This document shows, piece by piece, positions 51,060-58,524 of a stretch of DNA of 64,000 bases (positions are counted from its first letter, which is position 1; every line of letters begins with the position of its first letter). A program made the translations under genes and the position numbers. The notes below the pieces were generated by a model. The model searched no databases. It saw nothing but the letters and a program-made list of their open reading frames with translations, and was not told the DNA's origin. This DNA comes from JBGUVL01 sp045134375. GTDB lineage: Bacteria; Bacillota_I; Bacilli_A; Erysipelotrichales; Erysipelotrichaceae. Location of the stretch: NCBI GenBank assembly GCA_045134375.1, contig JBGUVL010000012.1, positions 1 through 64,000 of the forward strand. Direction: 5' to 3'.

Positions 51060-52401
51060 TGATATCCCTCAACCCTGCAACCTTACTAATAATAATAACC
51101 GTATCCGATAGTTGAATACGCATATCACCCGTTGCTACTTTAGAAACACCTTTATGTGTTACATACGCAATGATAATACCCTTACGAATATTTAAATCCT
51201 TAATTGGCACATCAATAAAACGACAATTGTCACGCACTCTAAATTCTAAAGCCTCTACCTTGTCATCCACGAGCTTAATCAAAGATTCAACGTTTGATCC
51301 AACCGTATTCTGCATAGCACGAACATACTGCACGATTTGGTTTGCGGTAATAAACTTAGGCGTAATTGAATTTTCAAGACCCAACTTTTCCAACAAGAAA
51401 CCTAAAGAAACACGATTTACCTTAGGAAGCACATGCGTAACACCATGACTTTGGGCAAACATCGAAATAATGACATTCTCCTCATCATTATCTGTAAGAG
51501 CGATAAAGGCATCCATTTCCTCTAATGATTCACTCAATAATAATTCGTGATTCGTTCCATCTCCATGAATCACTGTTGCCTGTGGGAATTTTTCAACCAA
51601 GTTGATACACTTCTCTTTATTCAACTCAATAATTTTAACGGCCATACCCAATTCAAGTAACATGCTCGTCAAATAATATGTGATACGACCACCACCAACA
51701 ATCATAACCTCATTGACTGTACGATCACTTAAAATACCAATCTTAATAAAGAAACGCTCTAATTGCGTTGTTGAACCCGTTAATGTAAGACGATCATTTG
51801 CATAAATCACCGTATTTCCATTTGGAATGATGACTTCACCATCACGCAAAATCGTCACAAACAATACTTCCGTCTTAAAACGACGATTGATATCAACCAC
51901 ACGCATATTTATAAGTGGGGAATTTTCTGTTACCTTAACTTCAGCAAGCTCAATTCTTCCCTTCGCAAAAGACGATACTTTAATGGAATTTGAGAAACGA
52001 ATCGCGCGCAATATTTCACGAGCCGCCGCCTGCTCTGGATTGATACTCATACTCAATCCCAATTCATCTTTAATCAAACGAACTGTGTTATTGTATTCTG
52101 GATTACGAATACGAGCAATGGTATGTCTAGCTCCCAATTTTTTTGCCAATAAACAACAAATAATATTCACTTCATCCGTTGATGTAGCCGCAATCAACAA
52201 ATCACTCGAAGGTACACGTGCTTCTAATAATGTGTCTAAACTAGCCCCATTCCCTTGCACACCAACAATATCTAGTTGATTCATTGTACTCGATAATACA
52301 TTCGCTTTATTTTCAACCACTGTAATATCATGACCCTCTTGATTCAATTGTTTCGCAATCGCAAAGCCAACTTTCCCATCGCCAACTACAATAATTTTCA
52401 T
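51043..52401 (-). CDS. trkA: Trk potassium uptake regulator TrkA, tandem RCK
   Basis: 452 aa from 52401 with GGAGG 4-5 bases upstream; longer open frame lies in the leader. Two RCK halves: NAD-binding GDGKVGFAIA (7-16) with a TrkA_C domain near 140-220, and IVGGGRITYYL (near 232) with a second TrkA_C at the end. It gates TrkH by nucleotide binding. The leader contains a terminator-like hairpin (52411-52436). Confidence 0.93.
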   Translation of the reverse strand: MKIIVVGDGKVGFAIAKQLNQEGHDITVVENKANVLSSTMNQLDIVGVQGNGASLDTLLEARVPSSDLLIAATSTDEVNIICCLLAKKLGARHTIARIRNPEYNNTVRLIKDELGLSMSINPEQAAAREILRAIRFSNSIKVSSFAKGRIELAEVKVTENSPLINMRVVDINRRFKTEVLFVTILRDGEVIIPNGNTVIYANDRLTLTGSTTQLERFFIKIGILSDRTVNEVMIVGGGRITYYLTSMLLELGMAVKIIELNKEKCINLVEKFPQATVIHGDGTNHELLLSESLEEMDAFIALTDNDEENVIISMFAQSHGVTHVLPKVNRVSLGFLLEKLGLENSITPKFITANQIVQYVRAMQNTVGSNVESLIKLVDDKVEALEFRVRDNCRFIDVPIKDLNIRKGIIIAYVTHKGVSKVATGDMRIQLSDTVIIISKVAGLRDINDLLS

Positions 52402-52410
52402 ATTTCCTCC

Positions 52411-52473
52411 AAAAAAAATAAATTCCGATACGGAATCTATCTCAAGTATAATACAAATCAATATTAAAAACAA
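52411..52473 (-). promoter_or_regulatory. trkA promoter and terminator-like leader
   Basis: TTGTTT (52468-52473), 17-bp spacer, TATACT (52445-52450). Transcription would start near 52438-52440 and immediately make ATTCCG-TAT-CGGAAT (52422-52436), then TTTATTTTTTT, then GGAGG and the ATG. The stem plus T-run has the form of an intrinsic terminator inside a 40-base leader, suggesting attenuation. Confidence 0.6.
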
Positions 52474-52500
52474 GTGATACAGAAAATATGTTCAATCTCC

Positions 52501-52528
52501 TTGCATTTTCAATTCATAGTGATATACT
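52501..52528 (+). promoter_or_regulatory. promoter of small RNA 1
   Basis: TTGCAT (52501-52506), 16-bp spacer, TATACT (52523-52528). Confidence 0.7.
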
Positions 52529-52535
52529 AGGCTAT

Positions 52536-52617
52536 GCTGGATAATCAAATTACCCTTTTACCGCTTATCCAGCGTTTCCTATTTCTTGAGCTGATTTACC
52601 CGATCAGCTCTTTTTTT
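52536..52617 (+). ncRNA. two-hairpin small RNA, copy 1
   Basis: Eight bases after TATACT begins GCTGGATAA (52536-52544), pairing perfectly with TTATCCAGC (52565-52573). The linker GTTTCCTAT follows, then GAGCTGAT (52588-52595) pairs with ATCAGCTC (52603-52610) and seven T end the transcript. About 80 bases, no start codon with a ribosome site. Stem sequences, linker, promoter spacing and terminator recur at 53866-53957. Function unknown; base-pairing or protein-binding RNA is possible. Confidence 0.7.
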
Positions 52618-52647
52618 CGTTTTACAATCGAGTATAATGCCCTTAGA

Positions 52648-53050
52648 AAGGTGCATGGTACGATACAAATGGAAAGTAAAGAAAATGTTGGTACAACCTT
52701 TAGGATAATTCTTCCTTTACAAATAGATCCAAACCCATTTGTTACAAGATCTAGGGCTTGATGTATCGACTGCTCGAAATGGACAAGAAGCCCTTGATCA
52801 ATTCAAAAAATCTAAGCTTTACACTTTTGATTATATTTTTATGGATATTATGATGCCAATTAAAAATGGATTAGAAGCTACAAAAGAAATACGTGCCTTA
52901 CCAAGAAGCGATGCGAAAAACGTACATATTCTTGCGATGAGTGCCAATGCATTTGAAAGTGATATTCAAGAATGCATAAAAGCAGGTATGGATGGACATA
53001 TCGCAAAACCAATCACTATGGAACTATTAAAAGAAAAATTAGCGAAATGA
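52648..53050 (+). pseudogene. relic of a hybrid histidine kinase / receiver protein
   Basis: Two pieces in different frames: KVHGTIQMESKENVGTTFRI (about 52648-52710), the end of a histidine kinase ATP-binding domain (normally AHGG-x-I-x-VESKEGVGTTF), and LLQDLGLDVSTARNGQEALD onward (52736-53050), a receiver domain with the phospho-Asp in FDYIFMDIMMP and the Lys in IAKPI. The receiver's N-terminal acidic pair, roughly 20 residues, has been deleted at the junction, as has the rest of the kinase. No ribosome site. It lies right after small RNA 1. Some peptide from 52739 may be made but phosphotransfer is not expected. Confidence 0.75.
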
Positions 53051-53074
53051 AAAGGGTGAGACATCACCCTTTTA
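53050..53074. terminator. bidirectional terminator
   Basis: AAAAGGGTGA-GACA-TCACCCTTTT, symmetrical, between the receiver relic and the crp-like gene that converge on it. Confidence 0.85.
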
Positions 53075-53716
53075 GTCTGCATATGGCTTTAAATAATCTG
53101 CATTCAAAATTAAAATCTTATTATCGACTATACGAATTACATTCTCTTCTCTTAATCCACGCAAAATACGGTTGACACTGTTTCTTGTAGAAATACCACA
53201 GAATCCAGCGATATCATCATTTGTGACCTGCATATCAATCAATATACCTTCCTCATTTTCTTTTCCAAACAAAGAAATCAAATTATAAAGAAAGGCATAG
53301 ATAGCGCCACTCTTTCCATTCATTATCATACATTTTTGGCGATATAGAGCTCTTTGTAGATTCTCACGATAATATGCCTCAACATACTCTTTTAATTTTT
53401 CATCTCGCTTTACAGCCCTTGAAAAATCTTCTCGACTTACCAAACAAAAAGATGCCTCTTCACTTTCAACACGAATTCTTATACGATACGCAACATCTTC
53501 ACGAAGTGTGTCGCTCATTAACGAAAGAAGATTGGGTCCTTGGGCGTAAGTTATATTATATTCACGTCCATCCTCTAAAATGGAACTCACCTTTACAACA
53601 CCTTCCTTTAAGAAAATCATCTTTTCTAAACCGCACATTATAATATCATGGTTCTTTTTTGAAACAATTGGGACTTCCGTCTTTTCCAGATATTGAAGCA
53701 CATAGTCACAATTCAT
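53072..53716 (-). CDS. Crp/Fnr-family transcription regulator
   Basis: 214 aa from 53716, chosen for AGAGGTG 7 bases upstream. N-terminal cyclic-nucleotide-binding-like barrel (about 15-110, GVVKVSSILEDGREYNITY), a long dimer helix, and a C-terminal winged helix with TNDDIAGFCGISTRNSVNRILRGL near 163-186 as DNA-binding helix-turn-helix. No N-terminal Cys cluster for an Fe-S centre, so it is not Fnr proper; the effector is unknown. Flanked by the three small RNA genes, which makes them candidate targets. Confidence 0.88.
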   Translation of the reverse strand: MNCDYVLQYLEKTEVPIVSKKNHDIIMCGLEKMIFLKEGVVKVSSILEDGREYNITYAQGPNLLSLMSDTLREDVAYRIRIRVESEEASFCLVSREDFSRAVKRDEKLKEYVEAYYRENLQRALYRQKCMIMNGKSGAIYAFLYNLISLFGKENEEGILIDMQVTNDDIAGFCGISTRNSVNRILRGLREENVIRIVDNKILILNADYLKPYAD

Positions 53717-53746
53717 CTTCGTCACCTCTATCATTATTTCCATTGT

Positions 53747-53775
53747 ATCATACTTCAGTAGAATCTTGTTAGCAA
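53747..53775 (-). promoter_or_regulatory. promoter of the crp-like gene
   Basis: TTGCTA (53770-53775), 17-bp spacer, TATGAT (53747-53752). Confidence 0.75.
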
Positions 53776-53829
53776 TTGATATTTATTATGTTGCGTGTTC
53801 CTTACATATACAATTATGGACAATTGTTT

Positions 53830-53858
53830 TTGTATAATACACAACAAGATGATATACT
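53830..53858 (+). promoter_or_regulatory. promoter of small RNA 2
   Basis: TTGTAT, 17-bp spacer, TATACT (53853-53858). The dyad TTGTATAATACACAA overlaps the -35 and could be an operator. Confidence 0.65.
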
Positions 53859-53865
53859 TATTTTT

Positions 53866-53957
53866 GCTGGATAGCGTGTCCATAAAGTAATTTGCATATC
53901 CAGTTTCCTATGAATAGAGCTGAATTATTTGCCACATCATCTAGTTCAGCTCTTTTT
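53866..53957 (+). ncRNA. two-hairpin small RNA, copy 2
   Basis: Starts, like copy 1, eight bases after TATACT with GCTGGATA. CTGGATA (53867-53873) pairs with TATCCAG (53897-53903); the linker is again TTTCCTAT; AGAGCTGAA (53916-53924) pairs with TTCAGCTCT (53945-53953) and a T-run follows. The stems and linker match copy 1 while both loops differ in length and sequence. No ribosome site. Confidence 0.7.
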
Positions 53958-53975
53958 TCATTTCAAAATCCATGA

Positions 53976-54074
53976 TATAGTAAACAAAACTGGTTGTAAC
54001 CAACTCATGATAGTCTTTCTTATAATGACCAGTTTTAAGAGTCGACATCCCACATTTTTAGTCGGCTCTTTTTA
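53976..54074 (+). ncRNA. two-hairpin small RNA, divergent copy 3
   Basis: TATAGT (53976-53981) is followed at the same 8-base offset by ACTGG. AAAACTGGT (53986-53994) pairs with ACCAGTTTT (54028-54036), and AGAGTCGAC (54038-54046) pairs with GTCGGCTCT (54061-54069) before five T. The architecture equals copies 1 and 2 and the GAGYYGA stem is similar, but the TTTCCTAT linker is absent and the -35 is weak. It starts about 20 bases after the copy 2 terminator. Confidence 0.55.
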
Positions 54075-54082
54075 TTTTGCAT

Positions 54083-54128
54083 AAAAAAAGCCCATCAAAT
54101 CATATAAAATGATTTGTATGGGCGCTTT
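54083..54128. terminator. long hairpin ahead of the IS91 transposase
   Basis: GCCCAT and AAATCAT pair with ATGATTT and ATGGGC. Read on the minus strand it ends in seven T, a good terminator; it may also be the subterminal hairpin of the element's left end. Confidence 0.65.
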
Positions 54129-54177
54129 TCATTTGCCAAGTCTTGTTTACATCTCTATTTAATTCTATACTTCAATT

Positions 54178-55569
54178 ATGGACACTACTTATCATTCAAA
54201 CATTCCAATTGAAACTCTATCATTATTAGATTGTGATGTTCGAAACTTCGATTTTATTCATCCCATCAAGAATATCTTCTTCGATAATATTGAATACATT
54301 CGAAAATTAGATGCTTCTGGTAAAGCTCGTCCTTGTATTTTAGACAATGTAGAACGTTCTCTTCTTTGCCATACATGCTATCTTGGTTTTGATCAGTTTG
54401 AATGTACGGATTGTGACAACTGGAATATTATTCCACATTCTTGTCATTCTAGATTTTGTAATGCCTGTGGTGTTAAATATGCCAAACAGCTTGCAGCCAA
54501 GGCTACCTCTTTTTGTCTTGACTGCCCTCATAGGCACATTGTCTTTACTATTCCTGAAGAACTTAGAAACTGGTTCAGACAGGATCGTACTCGACTCAAT
54601 CTTTTGTTTGTTGCTTCTAGAAACACCATTTCCATTCTCACCAATAAATCTCTTGCCGATAAACTCAAAAAGAAAAAATTATCGGATACCCACTATATAT
54701 TCAAAGATATTCCTGTTCGTAATGAATTTGGCATGATTGCCACTATACATACTTTTGGAAGAGACCTTAAATGGAATCCACACATCCATTGTCTTATTCC
54801 TGAATTGATCTATTCCTTTAAAAAGGATAAAATCAAAACATTTCATCATTTCAATTTCATTAAGCTTAGAAAAACATTTCAATTTGAATTAATTCGACTC
54901 ATACAGGAAGCCGGTGGTTTAAAGAAACCTGAAGAAAAGAACAGACTCTATAAAGATCATCCTAAAGGATTCTATGTCTACGCCAAATTCAAATCCCCTG
55001 ACAACGCTTCTAACGATGCTTCAGCTAATAAAAATAGTAAAGATATTCAAGGCTGCGTAAACTATTTCATCCGTTATGCCGGTAGACCTGCCATGGCTGA
55101 AAATAGAATCACAGAATACAATAAAGGATCAAATACTGTCAGTTGGTTCTACAATGATCATAAGGATGAAAAACGTCATGATGTCACAGATAATGTGATT
55201 GATTTTATAAACCGTCTTATTATACATATACCAGACTATCATTTCTTAACAACTCGATATTATGGATTCTATGCCAATGCATCTAAGAAAACTCTAGATA
55301 AAGTACATGCACTTCTTGGAATCAAAAAGAATAAGGATTATTCTCGTGAAACAAGAACCAAGGCCCTTAAAAACAAACTCAATAAATTGAAGTACCGCAC
55401 TCATTTGATTGATTCTTTTAATAGAGACCCAATTCAATGTAAATGTGGAGCCATTATGCAGTATACTTATACATATAATCCATTGGAGGACAAGAGAAAT
55501 GACAGAACATACAGAAAAAGATGTATTGATGAAATGTACAAAATGCGGTTACGAAGAAGAAGTACCTAG
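54178..55569 (+). CDS. IS91-family Y2 HUH transposase
   Basis: 463 aa, rolling-circle transposase. N-terminal zinc-binding part with CHTC (64-67), CTDC (76-79) and CNAC (94-97). The HUH motif is HIH at 202-204 in WNPHIHCLIPE. Y296 and Y300 in NYFIRYAGRP have the Y-x3-Y spacing of the IS91 catalytic pair. The C-terminus (from about 380) is basic. No strong ribosome site precedes ATG 54178, though TTCAATT is close. The last 71 bases overlap the zinc-ribbon gene at 55499. It lies among the foreign genes between nusG and rplK and appears intact. Confidence 0.9.
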   Translation: MDTTYHSNIPIETLSLLDCDVRNFDFIHPIKNIFFDNIEYIRKLDASGKARPCILDNVERSLLCHTCYLGFDQFECTDCDNWNIIPHSCHSRFCNACGVKYAKQLAAKATSFCLDCPHRHIVFTIPEELRNWFRQDRTRLNLLFVASRNTISILTNKSLADKLKKKKLSDTHYIFKDIPVRNEFGMIATIHTFGRDLKWNPHIHCLIPELIYSFKKDKIKTFHHFNFIKLRKTFQFELIRLIQEAGGLKKPEEKNRLYKDHPKGFYVYAKFKSPDNASNDASANKNSKDIQGCVNYFIRYAGRPAMAENRITEYNKGSNTVSWFYNDHKDEKRHDVTDNVIDFINRLIIHIPDYHFLTTRYYGFYANASKKTLDKVHALLGIKKNKDYSRETRTKALKNKLNKLKYRTHLIDSFNRDPIQCKCGAIMQYTYTYNPLEDKRNDRTYRKRCIDEMYKMRLRRRST

Positions 55570-55663
55570 ATGGTTAATCGATGAATTATTTCCAAATGAA
55601 CCTGAAGAAAACTATATGATGCACTGCCCTGAATGTGATCATAAGATGATTGTAAAAAAATAA
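55499..55663 (+). CDS. 54-aa zinc-ribbon protein overlapping the transposase end
   Basis: Starts at 55499 with TTGGAGGA about 8 bases upstream, inside the transposase gene in another frame, and ends before a terminator at 55695. Two CxxC knuckles (CTKCGYEEEVP and CPECDHKM) frame a loop with DELFPNEPEENY, a rubredoxin-like ribbon. Overlap suggests joint translation with the transposase, so it may be an accessory factor of the element. I know no named family for it. Confidence 0.65.
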   Translation: MTEHTEKDVLMKCTKCGYEEEVPRWLIDELFPNEPEENYMMHCPECDHKMIVKK

Positions 55664-55694
55664 TTCAGCAACTAAAAGGCAAATGCAAAATGTT

Positions 55695-55716
55695 GGCTAT
55701 TACGATAGCCCTTTTT
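55695..55716 (+). terminator. terminator after the zinc-ribbon gene
   Basis: GGCTAT-TACG-ATAGCC followed by CTTTTTG. Confidence 0.75.
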
Positions 55717-55804
55717 GTCGTTCCTCATAATCAACAAATTGTGACAATTCGACAGTTTTTCACATACCGCATTCCCCTGTTCCGAAACCAAAATCTTAAT
55801 ATAT

Positions 55805-55834
55805 AAAAAAAAGCATGTGATTGATCCACATGCC
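55805..55834 (-). terminator. terminator of the nusG operon
   Basis: GCATGTG-GATCAAT-CACATGC followed by eight T on the minus strand. It cuts nusG from rplK. Confidence 0.9.
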
Positions 55835-55840
55835 CCTCTT

Positions 55841-56389
55841 TTAAAGTTCAATCTTTTCCAAATCGCCGTATGGAATTTCCGTCGGTGTTTCTCTACCAAA
55901 TAAAATTGTTAACACAACCGCTACCTGCGTATCATCGTGCAACTCTTCCACCGTACCTTCGACATTTGTAAAAGGCCCAGAAAGAATCTTTACACGATCG
56001 CCTACCGCAAAATCAATCTGTACTTGTTTTTCACTCATTCCTAAGCGACGTAAGATATTGTCAATTTCTTCTTCTGCTACTGGGAAAGGTTTCGCCCCTC
56101 CTCCACTAGAGCCGATAAATCCAGTAACCCCTGGCGTATTACGAACAATATACCAAGCTTCATCCGTCATGATCATTTCGACAAACAAATAGCCTGGGAA
56201 AAGATTTCTTACCTTCTCGGTTTTCTTTCCATTCTTATATTCGATTTCACTTTCTTCCGCAACGATAATACGGAATAAACATTCCTGTAGCCCCATGGTT
56301 TCTACACGGCGCTCAAGATTCTCTTTGACACGGTTTTCATGTCCCGCATAAGTATTTACTACATACCACTCTTTACGTAATTCATCCAT
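55841..56389 (-). CDS. nusG: transcription elongation/antitermination factor NusG
   Basis: 182 aa. NGN domain with WYVVNTYAGHENRVKENLERR (8-28) and NLFPGYLFVEM; linker; KOW domain with VGDRVKILSGPFTNVEGTVEE (about 129-149). Binds RNA polymerase and S10. AGGAG lies 8 bases before the start, in the secE end. Normally followed by rplK, which is 6.7 kb away here. Confidence 0.97.
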   Translation of the reverse strand: MDELRKEWYVVNTYAGHENRVKENLERRVETMGLQECLFRIIVAEESEIEYKNGKKTEKVRNLFPGYLFVEMIMTDEAWYIVRNTPGVTGFIGSSGGGAKPFPVAEEEIDNILRRLGMSEKQVQIDFAVGDRVKILSGPFTNVEGTVEELHDDTQVAVVLTILFGRETPTEIPYGDLEKIEL

Positions 56390-56392
56390 TTT

Positions 56393-56572
56393 TTACACTC
56401 CTAAAAGTTTCAGAATTCCCGCATTAATCAATGTACATAACACAAAGAATAATGCAAATAACCCTGTAAATACAATGACACTTGAACTATCCTTAGCCAA
56501 ATCCTTAGGACTCGACCAACGGATTCGTTTGATTTCTTTGATGATTCCAGAAATGCTAAACCACTTTAACAT
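56393..56572 (-). CDS. secE: preprotein translocase subunit SecE
   Basis: 59 aa. Amphipathic segment IIKEIKRIRWSSPKDLAK and one membrane helix VIVFTGLFALFFVLCTLINAG, the minimal Gram-positive SecE that clamps SecY. GGAGGGC precedes the start, which follows rpmG by 11 bases. Easily missed because of length. Confidence 0.93.
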   Translation of the reverse strand: MLKWFSISGIIKEIKRIRWSSPKDLAKDSSSVIVFTGLFALFFVLCTLINAGILKLLGV

Positions 56573-56583
56573 TACATGCCCTC

Positions 56584-56733
56584 CTATTTTGTTTCCTTAT
56601 GCAACGTGTGTTTCCCACACTTTTTACAGTATTTCATTATTTCCAAACGTTGGGTATGAGTTGCTTTGTTTTTGTGCGTCGTATAGTTTCTAGATAAGCA
56701 TTCACTACATGTCAAAATTACCTTTTCACTCAT
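56584..56733 (-). CDS. rpmG: 50S ribosomal protein L33
   Basis: 49 aa, zinc-binding form with C9, C12 (LTCSEC) and C36, C39 (CKKCG). The core RNYTTHKNKATHTQRLEIMKY-like segment is canonical. GAGAGGTGAAGAAA precedes the start. In the sigH-rpmG-secE-nusG order common in Bacillota. Confidence 0.95.
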   Translation of the reverse strand: MSEKVILTCSECLSRNYTTHKNKATHTQRLEIMKYCKKCGKHTLHKETK

Positions 56734-56781
56734 TTTCTTCACCTCTCATACACTTTCGTCATTTCATACTTTTTTACTTTA

Positions 56782-57402
56782 TCATAAAGTATTCTCATAG
56801 TCAATTGAGCCTTTCAACTTCTTTTTGATTTTACTAATCATATACCCAACTCTACGTGTATTGATTTGCAGCTGCTCTGCAATTTCTTCGTAACGATACC
56901 CTTCCATCCAAAGTTGAAAGATCTGCTGTTCCTCCTCGCTCATCTGTTCCATTTCCTTTTTCAGAAAAGCTTGCCATTCTTTTTGTACAAAATAATCCTC
57001 TGGATTAAACTCCTTTTGATTATTTTCTATCATATCAATGAGATAAAGACCTTCGTTTTCTTTGACGCATTGATCTAGCGATACCGCCATCCGATTCAAT
57101 TTATTTTTTTCTCGATGCAATTGGCGATAGTACGTAAGAATGTCTCGCTCAATAACAATTTGCAAAAAAGTATAAAAGGAACATCCCATATCCTCTTTGT
57201 ACGACAATACTGCACGATACAATGAAATCAAGGAAATTTGATACAATTCATGAAAATCATAGTTTTCTTGATAGCGATTTTTATATTGATTCACCGTATA
57301 ATGCAACACTCTTTTGTATTTTTTTATCAGCAATTCTAATGCAGCTTCATCATTTTCCAACACAAGACGTATTAATTCAGCATCATTTATGCTTCTTTCC
57401 AT
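56782..57402 (-). CDS. sigH: RNA polymerase sigma factor, SigH-like
   Basis: 206 aa. Region 2 (about 10-100) with DFHELYQISLISLYRAVLSY for -10 recognition; region 4 (about 150-200) with YEEIAEQLQINTRRVGYMISKI. Position between rlmB and rpmG equals sigH of Bacillus, though sequence similarity is moderate and the regulon (competence, stationary phase) cannot be told. The yacP gene usually between rlmB and sigH is missing. ACTTTATGATAAAGT at the stop is a small palindrome. Confidence 0.85.
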   Translation of the reverse strand: MERSINDAELIRLVLENDEAALELLIKKYKRVLHYTVNQYKNRYQENYDFHELYQISLISLYRAVLSYKEDMGCSFYTFLQIVIERDILTYYRQLHREKNKLNRMAVSLDQCVKENEGLYLIDMIENNQKEFNPEDYFVQKEWQAFLKKEMEQMSEEEQQIFQLWMEGYRYEEIAEQLQINTRRVGYMISKIKKKLKGSIDYENTL

Positions 57403-57416
57403 TCTTTAATTCTCCC

Positions 57417-58133
57417 TCATTTTTCTCTTTGAGAGTAGATTTCATAAAGCAGTACACCACAGGCAACCGAAGCATTCAACGAAGTTACCTTACCCACCAT
57501 TGGAAGTTTTACAAAAAAATCACACTGCTTTTTCACAAGGGGAGAAATTCCATTCCCTTCACTGCCAACGACCAACACTAGAGGCATATCATAATTTGCC
57601 TTTGTATAATCACTCGCATGATCCATGTCACTACCAACAATCCAATACCCTTTTTCCTTTAAATATTGAATGGTTCGACTTAGATTGGTTACTTGTGCTA
57701 CCTTAATCGTGTCAATGGCTCCCGTAGATACTTTTGCCACCGTCGCATTCAACGATACACTTCGATGTTTTCCGATGATCACACCATCGGCTCCAACGCA
57801 ATCACAGGTTCGTAAAATTGCTCCCAGATTATGTGGATCCTCGATCCCATCTAGCATCACTAACAAAGGTAGCTTATCTTTTGGTATCTGAAGCAATTCA
57901 TCGATAGAATAAATTTTATACTCATCAATCAACGCTGCCACACCCTGATGATTTCCTTCTAGCTTCTGATCCATTTTTTTTCGATTCATATAAGTAATTG
58001 GAATCCGTTTCTTTTTGATTACCTCCTCCAATTTGCGATCCTTAAATCCATCCAAAAGAATCACTTCATAAATCTTCTTGTTATCATTCAATAATTGCTT
58101 GACAACATTTTTTCCATACACATACTGACTCAT
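57417..58133 (-). CDS. rlmB: 23S rRNA (guanosine-2'-O-)-methyltransferase RlmB
   Basis: 238 aa SPOUT enzyme that methylates G2251 in 23S rRNA in E. coli. N-terminal substrate-binding domain; motifs 1-3: DPHNLGAILRTCDCVGADGV, LVVGSEGNGIS and LPMVGKVTSLNASVACGVLL forming the SAM knot. Starts 4 bases after mrnC. Standard neighbour of mrnC and cysS. Confidence 0.93.
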   Translation of the reverse strand: MSQYVYGKNVVKQLLNDNKKIYEVILLDGFKDRKLEEVIKKKRIPITYMNRKKMDQKLEGNHQGVAALIDEYKIYSIDELLQIPKDKLPLLVMLDGIEDPHNLGAILRTCDCVGADGVIIGKHRSVSLNATVAKVSTGAIDTIKVAQVTNLSRTIQYLKEKGYWIVGSDMDHASDYTKANYDMPLVLVVGSEGNGISPLVKKQCDFFVKLPMVGKVTSLNASVACGVLLYEIYSQREK

Positions 58134-58137
58134 AATA

Positions 58138-58524
58138 TTACACCTCTTTTATCTGTATAATATAATTCCACAGTTCTTCTAGACGCTCCTGTTTTCCACT
58201 TAGGTATAAATATCCCCACAACGCTTCCAAACCCGTTGCCATTTTATAGGTTATGATATCCGTATTTTTGGCTTTACTTTCACATTTTGCATTGCGTCCT
58301 CGTTTCACAATCAGGAGTTCCTCTTCACTTAGCAGCTGTTCTTCTAGCATGCGAGAAAGAATCTCAGCCTGCGATACTGCGCTTACAAATTTTACACTCT
58401 CTTTCTGAAGCAACTTTGGCTTCTGCAGATTTTTTTCTTGTACAAGATAAGAGCGAACCTGCAAAGACATTACCGCATCACCAACATACGCTAACGCATT
58501 GCCATTGTATGTAACAATATCCAT
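58138..58524 (-). CDS. mrnC: Mini-ribonuclease III
   Basis: 128 aa, RNase III catalytic domain without a dsRNA-binding domain; processes 23S rRNA ends in Bacillus. NALAYVGDAVMSLQVR contains D16; RGRNAKCESKAKNTDIITYKMATGLEALWGYLYL (split in the family pattern 76-109) carries the rest of the active centre including the Glu of GLEAL. Shares a base with the cysS stop (TAATG). Confidence 0.93.
   Translation of the reverse strand: MDIVTYNGNALAYVGDAVMSLQVRSYLVQEKNLQKPKLLQKESVKFVSAVSQAEILSRMLEEQLLSEEELLIVKRGRNAKCESKAKNTDIITYKMATGLEALWGYLYLSGKQERLEELWNYIIQIKEV

Larger units (their letters stand above)
54083..55720 (+). mobile_element. IS91-like element, limits approximate
   Basis: Covers the left hairpin, transposase, overlapping zinc-ribbon gene and terminator. 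IS91 elements lack inverted repeats and target duplications, so exact oriIS and terIS ends cannot be placed by eye. Confidence 0.55.

Noticed and set aside
54340..54882. Minus-strand frames within the IS91 transposase
   Set aside because: They mirror a well-supported transposase with complete HUH and tyrosine motifs.
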